64,000 nt of DNA from positions 1 to 64,000 of the forward strand of contig JACKNX010000019.1 in NCBI GenBank assembly GCA_024234635.1, written 5' to 3'. The translations under genes were made by a program, and so were the position numbers. The notes beneath the pieces are model-generated. The model worked only from the letters and a program-made list of their open reading frames with translations, searched no databases and was not told the DNA's origin. Each line of letters begins with the position of its first letter. The stretch's first letter is position 1. Of the stretch, positions 59,095 through 64,000 are shown in pieces. The DNA is from Pseudomonadales bacterium (GTDB lineage Bacteria > Pseudomonadota > Gammaproteobacteria > Pseudomonadales > Azotimanducaceae).

Positions 59095-60255
59095 TCATCC
59101 TCCGACGTGTCGACTTATCGCCTGGAGCAGGGCGATGTTTTCCAGATCCTTGTTGTCCTGCTCCCGAGTTGTCGTGCCATATGCCGGGTTTGCGGATAGT
59201 TTGACTATGACCGTATTGCGCTTCGGATCGACATAGATGTATTGGTTGTACACCCCGATGGCGCTGTAGTCGCCATTGTCGCCCTCGGGCAGCCACCACT
59301 GGTAGCCATAGCCGGGACCGAAAACATGATCGCCCACAACCGGCCCCCCCGGTTGAACATGATCCCCATCCGCGCGAGTTGAATGTTTCACGTATTCAGC
59401 GGGTACAAGCTGTTGGCCATTCCAGGTGCCACCCTTTCGATACAGCTCACCGAACTTGGCAAAATCGCGCGCGGTCATAAGCAAACCCATAAAAGCCAGC
59501 TCCCGACCCTGGCTGTCGGTCAGCCAGTAGCCAGGCGATTCCATTCCTAGTGGCGTGTAGAGCTTCTCCTGCGTGTACTCGGTTAGTGAACGGCCTGTTG
59601 CGGCGGCCAGAAGCATGCCAAGTGCCTGCGTGTCTGTTGAGCAGTACACGCAACGGGTGCCCGGCTCATGCGCCCGCTTCAGCGACACCATGAACTCGTC
59701 AACCGAGCCGCCAGGACTGACGGCTGCGCCCAGTCGGTGGATCTCCGAGGCGAGGTCGCTGTAGTTTTCGCTGAACAGGACGCCCGACGACATCTGCAAC
59801 ACGTCCTTGATGCGCACGCCGTCATACGCACTGCCCTTGAGGTCTGTTGCGTATTGGTCGATCGCGTCATCGATGCTGCGGATTGCGCCTTCCTCCAGCG
59901 CAATACCCACCAGCGCTGAAACAACGCTCTTTGCGACGGACATGGATATCCACTGCGTCGTTCGCCCGCCAGTCAGCCAGTAGTCCTCGAAACACACGCG
60001 TCCTTCCTTGAGGACAAGTAACGCGGACGTATAGGTGGCCCCCAGCAGTGCGTGCGTATTCCGGACATCTCCCTCGAACGAGTAGGTCGTGGGTAGCGTG
60101 ATTCTGTCGCCGTCGGGGAAGACCATCGGGTGGGGCGATGGCTCCATCAAAAGACATGGCATCAGGTGCTGCATGCGCGCAAATTGGGCATGTTGTGGCA
60201 CGCCCGAAAACATCGGAGCGTCTTCAATGAATACGTTGGTGTCCTGGGTAGTCAT
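59095..60255 (-). CDS. Serine hydrolase, beta-lactamase/DD-peptidase fold
   Basis: A 386-residue enzyme without signal peptide, starting at ATG 60255. SxxK is SVAK in WISMSVAKSVVSALVG; the second motif lies near YCSTDTQALG, and YGYQWWLPEGDNGDYSAIGV and YVDPKRNTVIVKLSANP follow. It resembles EstB/6-aminohexanoate-dimer hydrolase proteins. It is divergent-free and sits 127 bp downstream of another serine hydrolase of the same fold. Confidence 0.87.
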   Translation of the reverse strand: MTTQDTNVFIEDAPMFSGVPQHAQFARMQHLMPCLLMEPSPHPMVFPDGDRITLPTTYSFEGDVRNTHALLGATYTSALLVLKEGRVCFEDYWLTGGRTTQWISMSVAKSVVSALVGIALEEGAIRSIDDAIDQYATDLKGSAYDGVRIKDVLQMSSGVLFSENYSDLASEIHRLGAAVSPGGSVDEFMVSLKRAHEPGTRCVYCSTDTQALGMLLAAATGRSLTEYTQEKLYTPLGMESPGYWLTDSQGRELAFMGLLMTARDFAKFGELYRKGGTWNGQQLVPAEYVKHSTRADGDHVQPGGPVVGDHVFGPGYGYQWWLPEGDNGDYSAIGVYNQYIYVDPKRNTVIVKLSANPAYGTTTREQDNKDLENIALLQAISRHVGG

Positions 60256-60381
60256 GGTTACAGTCTCCGCATGTTGGCGCATAGTACCTTGCAACGTTGA
60301 TTGGGGGCACGAAGTTGCTTCCAGTCGCGCCTTTTTCCGTCAGGTCACCCGCGCCTGATTCGGTGACACTGGGCCATGCCC

Positions 60382-61641
60382 TTATTGGGTGGCGCGCCGG
60401 CTGGTCCGCCGCCGCGTGCGCCATACGTGCATAAGAGCAAGAAGGACAATGCCGCATATCCCCGTGATGAGCAGCGGCATCACGGCGCGCAGCTCCCCGG
60501 GGATGGTGAGTACATCGGGCAGCCCGGTCTGCCAGAACACCCACTCGGCGCCGACTTGAGATGCCAGCGATTTGCTTCCCGTGGCGAGAACGATGATTGC
60601 ATCACCCGTCCCGGGATTGATCCGAACCGTGGCGCTGATGGCGGGATCGTTGACACCGTCGTGACCATAGACGACGTCGCCATCCGGCGTCGGGGCGTAC
60701 AGAACGGTACCCAACCCCCAGATGCCGACCCCCATGGACATCGCCTGCGCGGAGCGCATGGAGTCGAGTGTCGTCCGGGTGAGCATGGTGGCCGACGATG
60801 GCTGCAGCTGGGCCAGCACCCACGTGATCATGTCGCCCGCCGACGTGGTGAAACCGGTTGCTGCGTTCGATGCGTATCTGACAATCTCGGCGGGTTGACC
60901 GGTGGCATCGTATGACTTTGCCGAGTTTATGATCGCCGCCAGGTCAGCATACCCGGAGTGCGCCATGCCGAGCGGCTGGAGAATCTCCCGGTTGACGAAC
61001 GCCTGGAAGGGCTCTCTCGCAACTTCCTCAACCAGCAGTTCAAGCAGCAGATAGCCACCGCCCGAATATCGGAACTGCGAACCAGGCTCAACTCCCACGC
61101 TGACCGGTGACGTGCGCTGGCCGGTGGATCCCCTGGGAGCGGTCAGTTCCGCCTCCAGTGTCGGCAGTGTTTCATCACGTCCGTAGTCCCCGAAGCCGAG
61201 TGCGTCGGTGAGCCCGGCGGTGTGACTCAGCAGTCGCCGTGCCGTGACCTCGCGTGAGCTGAACGCGCCGGTCGGAAGTTTCCACCTCGTGAGATAGCGC
61301 TCGACCGGCTGGTCGAGATCAAGCCTGCCCTGTTCCACGAGCTTCATCACGGCATGCGCGGCGATCCACTTGCTGAGGGAGGCTGTGGCGAAGACGGTAT
61401 TGCGATCGATATTGTCCGCATGCCTGGAGTAGTACTCGGCCCCGATCTCGCCATGGTCGATGAGAACGAGGGCCGTATTGGCCTTGTTACCCGCGTCGAT
61501 GAGAGGAATAGCCGCCTGCAGGAAGGCGCGCGGATCGTCCGAGGCGGTGAGTGGCTGCCGCCACCAGCCATACAGCGTGCCGGTGAGCAGTACCGCGGAC
61601 CACACCACAACCAGTAACAGTGTGACGACAACGCGTTTCAT
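60382..61641 (-). CDS. Serine hydrolase, beta-lactamase fold, with two membrane segments
   Basis: A 419-residue enzyme starting at ATG 61641 (KRVVVTLLLVVVWSAVLLTGT, N-terminal anchor). SxxK is SLSK in FATASLSKWIAAHAVMK; YSGGGY is the second motif; the third block is VYGHDGVNDPAISATV. A C-terminal membrane helix (AVMPLLITGICGIVLLALM) and a basic tail follow, so the catalytic domain lies outside, held at both ends. It is one of two tandem members here and probably has a cell-envelope role. Confidence 0.86.
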   Translation of the reverse strand: MKRVVVTLLLVVVWSAVLLTGTLYGWWRQPLTASDDPRAFLQAAIPLIDAGNKANTALVLIDHGEIGAEYYSRHADNIDRNTVFATASLSKWIAAHAVMKLVEQGRLDLDQPVERYLTRWKLPTGAFSSREVTARRLLSHTAGLTDALGFGDYGRDETLPTLEAELTAPRGSTGQRTSPVSVGVEPGSQFRYSGGGYLLLELLVEEVAREPFQAFVNREILQPLGMAHSGYADLAAIINSAKSYDATGQPAEIVRYASNAATGFTTSAGDMITWVLAQLQPSSATMLTRTTLDSMRSAQAMSMGVGIWGLGTVLYAPTPDGDVVYGHDGVNDPAISATVRINPGTGDAIIVLATGSKSLASQVGAEWVFWQTGLPDVLTIPGELRAVMPLLITGICGIVLLALMHVWRTRRRTSRRATQ

Positions 61642-62096
61642 CTGTTCAGTCCTCTCCTGCAGCGCCGCCTGCGCAAGTCTATCGCCGGCCTGGTGCCTGG
61701 CGATACCAGCGACCACACTCACCGTTGGCGGATCACCGAAAAGGTTGCTGAAGATGTCCGGAAGGGGTTTTGCCAGCTGCCTTTCAGGCAGCATGTTACC
61801 GGGGTATTTTCATCGGCCACAACTTCAAACCTACGTCCATCTCTCCGGCTGTCGGACCGCAGAGATTTCATCCGATCCCGTCGATTGGTAGCAAGCTGAA
61901 AGACAGGTTGACCCTGCGGGCGCTCACACAATCCACAGACGCGGAAGCGCATGACGAAGTGGATAGCCGGGCCGTGAGTTCCTGAGCGGCCCATGCGAGT
62001 TCCACTGTCGTTTGGAGAATGTGGCCACGCGTGCACACAGGCGCGATGAAACGCATTGCGACCCGGCATTGGTAAGGCCGCGATGCCGGCCGCGGG
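61642..62096. other. Intergenic region with a small hairpin
   Basis: No gene is recognised in 455 bp. GCTGCCT-TTC-AGGCAGC forms a perfect 7-bp stem at 61776-61792 without a T-run. It could weakly terminate leftward or rightward transcription. Confidence 0.45.
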
Positions 62097-62855
62097 TCAA
62101 TGCCCTTTGGCGGCTGCACGCTGGGGCAACATCACAATCAGGAAGATGATTGCAGCAAGAAGTACGCCGGTTGCCAAATAGCGACTGAATTCCAGGCCAC
62201 CTTGGGCAACGGGTTTGTCGAGGAAGTCCCCAACGACAGCACCCAATGGTCGCGTCAGAACGAAAGCGGCCCAGAACAGGAGGGTTCTGGAAAGCCGCGT
62301 GGCGTAGTTGAGCGCTACAACCAGCAATAGAAGGGCGCCGAAAATGGCCGCTGCGCCAAGATAGCCGAGGCCGGCAGTATCGGCGGTCCAGTCTCCCAGG
62401 GCGGTGCCGAGCGTCTGGGAAAACATGATGGTAAGCCAGTAATAGGATTCAGATTTTGGCGTGTCGATTGTGCTGATGTCGATGCGACCTGAATCCCTGT
62501 GCCAAACAATCATGGTGCCAGCAAGAAGCGAGAGCAGAAGCACCGACCCTCCGGCATAGCCAATGCCAATAGAACGGGTCGCGTAGTCCGCCAGCGTGGT
62601 GCCAACGGTGGTGGAAGCGACGATGGTGGTCCAGTACAGGAATGGGTGGAATTGTTTCGCTTTAACCTGAAGGATTACGGCGCCGAGGAAGATCACCATG
62701 AAGATCACGGTGCCAACGAGGTAGCCAAGATCCATTGACATGGAAACGGCGTCGCCGCCTGTTTCGCCCAGTGTTGTCGCCAGTATCTTGATGACCCAGA
62801 AGCCGAGAGTTATCGCCGGAACCTTCACGACCAAATCATTTCGTTCGGCCTTCAC
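62097..62855 (-). CDS. COG4705-type membrane protein with fourfold internal repeat
   Basis: A 252-residue polytopic protein. The motif [FY]W...[TP][LV]G...[GA]D occurs four times with identical 16-residue spacing from the aromatic to the aspartate: FW19/D35, YW74/D90, YW139/D155 and FW194/D210. Units are 55, 65 and 55 residues apart, so a 120-residue two-unit block has been duplicated. Function unknown; the buried aspartates suggest ion or proton transport. Confidence 0.85.
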   Translation of the reverse strand: MKAERNDLVVKVPAITLGFWVIKILATTLGETGGDAVSMSMDLGYLVGTVIFMVIFLGAVILQVKAKQFHPFLYWTTIVASTTVGTTLADYATRSIGIGYAGGSVLLLSLLAGTMIVWHRDSGRIDISTIDTPKSESYYWLTIMFSQTLGTALGDWTADTAGLGYLGAAAIFGALLLLVVALNYATRLSRTLLFWAAFVLTRPLGAVVGDFLDKPVAQGGLEFSRYLATGVLLAAIIFLIVMLPQRAAAKGH

Positions 62856-63050
62856 TACGAATATCCCTCGTTGGCAGCGAACACGCGATCCCGCGCTACA
62901 TGTTCCCGGTGTGTATTCCGCGACGGCAAGCGGTCTGATCCGTCACGCAGACGGGTGTCGTGGCTTGATGTCCAGGGGAACGATACAGAACCGCCGGGTG
63001 TTCCGGGGTAAAGGTTTGTCTCAAGGCGTGCGGAGAGGTATTCGCAGGCG

Positions 63051-63299
63051 CTAATACGCCTTCTTCACCTTCCGCAATTCCTTCAGTTCGGCAGCCACCT
63101 CCCGATCCAGGTCTACCTTTCTGGTCATGATCGTTTCCTCGCGGGCTTCTTTTCGCCAACGAGACAACATGAAGGGGTGAATGGCAAGGGACTCCGCTAC
63201 TTCGCCCACCTGTACACCCGGAATGTGGCTCAGACGGACGGCAGTTGCCTTGAACTCCTCTGTGTACTTTTACGTAATTCTAGGGCCTGGTCTTGGCAT
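63051..63299 (-). pseudogene. IS3-family transposase OrfA remnant
   Basis: Read leftward from ATG 63299, the frame gives MPRPGPRIT, then TAA. After this, KYTEEFKATAVRLSHIPGVQ, VGEVAESLAIHPFMLSRW and DREVAAELKELRKVKKAY follow to TAG at 63051-63053. This is the helix-turn-helix OrfA of an IS3-type element, cut off after KKAY and with a damaged N-terminus (a stop in place of the expected arginine codon; a one-base loss fits). No OrfB follows. Bases up to about 63345 may be its terminal region. The remnant marks the border to AT-richer DNA on the right. Confidence 0.75.
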
Positions 63300-63427
63300 C
63301 TCGACACTCCTGACTGGTTAGATCAGGGTGTCCACTAGACCGAAGGAAGCGCCCAGTCCGCTCCAACTACGAGTTAGGCAGCGACTCGAGCCCTTAGGCA
63401 TCATACGGGTACGCAATCAATTACTCC

Positions 63428-64000
63428 TTACCCCTCTAGGTGGTGGCGGATGAACCCTAATGTGATTTGTTCGCTAGCGGTTAAAACGTTGGTGTGCATT
63501 CCAAGGAATTCGAAGTAGTACTTTACTCTGGATCGGTGAGCCTTGAACTCAAAGTAGCTATCAATATTGTCTCGGTAGAGCGCTAACGCCTCCGCGTAGT
63601 GTGCTAACAGCTCGAGTAATCGGACGACGTATGCGTTGAATATACGAGTATTGGTAGGCTTGTGGAGTGGTGAGAGGACAAAATCACCAAATTCAAGCTC
63701 GTTGTTCGTGGAGGCAAGAAGTCTGCGAGCCATTAGATGCTGGATGTCTTGATGCAGAGAATCTAAGTAGCGCAAATGTGACTGTTTTAGATTGTCTTCG
63801 TGCAGCTTTTGGAGTTGTATCTCTTGTTGGAGAATAGTTGTTACGAGCAAAACAACGCTACCAAACCCCATTACAGGGCCGAGCACGCCCCCAAAGTAAC
63901 TCCCGAAAGAACCCCAGTCCTGTTATTCTGCTGAAAACCCATGAGCAAATCCGCCTCCGAAAAAGTACAGGCAGAGAGTCCCGACGAATGAGATGGACGC
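63428..64000 (-). pseudogene. Putative phage abortive-infection-like membrane gene with in-frame stop, cut by window edge
   Basis: From GTG 63886 leftward, 152 residues are open (LGPVMGFGSVVLLVTTILQQ, then a long helical cytosolic part ending FIRHHLEG). In the same frame upstream, QDWGSFGSYFGGV precedes it. Only a TAA at 63923-63925 separates that from a further hydrophobic segment (SFVGTLCLYFFGGGFAHGF) that runs off the edge. The layout, a first span, then WGxFGxYFGGxL..., then a second span and a helical body, resembles putative AbiC-type abortive-infection proteins, but the assignment is tentative. The base composition is clearly AT-richer than the rest. Confidence 0.55.

Noticed and set aside
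61776..61792. Hairpin GCTGCCT-TTC-AGGCAGC as an intrinsic terminator
   Set aside because: No T-run on either side, and neighbouring gene ends are not close, so I only mention it in the intergenic entry.
62896..63159. An 87-codon minus-strand frame near the IS3 remnant
   Set aside because: It lies in another frame from OrfA and carries no recognisable motif, while the OrfA frame clearly matches a transposase.
63373..63379. GTTAGGC, resembling an integron attC core
   Set aside because: No matching inverse core (RYYYAAC) at the expected distance and no integrase gene in view; seven bases are not enough.

Overview
The window looks like chromosomal DNA from a high-GC gammaproteobacterium. The evidence is the methylcitrate-type pair AcnD/PrpF, a TonB-dependent copper receptor, many Sec, Tat and lipobox signals, clear Shine-Dalgarno sites, and tightly packed genes with ATGA, GTGA or TTGA stop/start overlaps. 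I cannot name a genus. I see no rRNA, tRNA, CRISPR array or origin. Gene functions rest on motifs and family resemblance read by eye; no database search was run.

Layout. 1-1.7 kb: a gene-poor stretch with a secreted SnoaL-like protein and a decayed IS91-type transposase. 1.7-8.3 kb: a PhoD phosphatase, then acnD-prpF (2-methylcitrate to methylaconitate to methylisocitrate) without prpB or prpC, and a small methyltransferase. 8.4-18.6 kb: a copper receptor preceded by two perfect palindromes, a nitroreductase, an MscS channel, a PLC-like lipoprotein, a VOC protein, a GST divergent from a TetR regulator with a shared dyad, an alpha/beta hydrolase and a serine hydrolase. 18.7-24.5 kb: a complete six-gene ABC importer of the glycerol GlpSTPQUV type. 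24.5-33.8 kb: a two-hydrolase fusion lipoprotein, a YgiQ radical-SAM protein, a LemA/TPM/TPM/thioesterase operon, Hsp20, GNAT and DUF2939. 33.9-37.1 kb: a MetE-C protein, then folE, a BLUF photoreceptor and a DUF123 protein, with a 184-bp inverted-repeat element between folE and BLUF. 37.1-43.9 kb: a dense minus-strand run of redox and small-molecule enzymes (cupins, VOC, two putative deazaflavin/F420-type oxidoreductases, cytochrome c plus a SoxC/SorA-type molybdoenzyme, nitronate monooxygenase). 43.9-46.3 kb: a DUF922 protein and a Fic protein whose promoter carries three repeats spaced exactly 31 bp, then a complex repeat. 46.3-62.9 kb: a second PhoD, an aldolase-type protein, an amidohydrolase-PhzF-VOC operon, a nucleotidyltransferase, methyltransferases, hydrolases, carbonic anhydrase, two tandem beta-lactamase-fold hydrolases and a COG4705 membrane protein. 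63.0-64.0 kb: an IS3-type OrfA remnant, then AT-richer DNA with a membrane gene interrupted by an in-frame stop that resembles phage abortive-infection proteins, probably the edge of an acquired region.

The most interesting signals are: the complementary loss of ATP-site motifs in the two importer ATPases; the pectinacetylesterase-like/metallo-beta-lactamase fusion; the folE-BLUF neighbourhood with its inserted element; the 31-bp periodic operator before fic; a repeat family with an identical 12-nt hairpin loop at three places; and the broken defence-like gene at the right edge.
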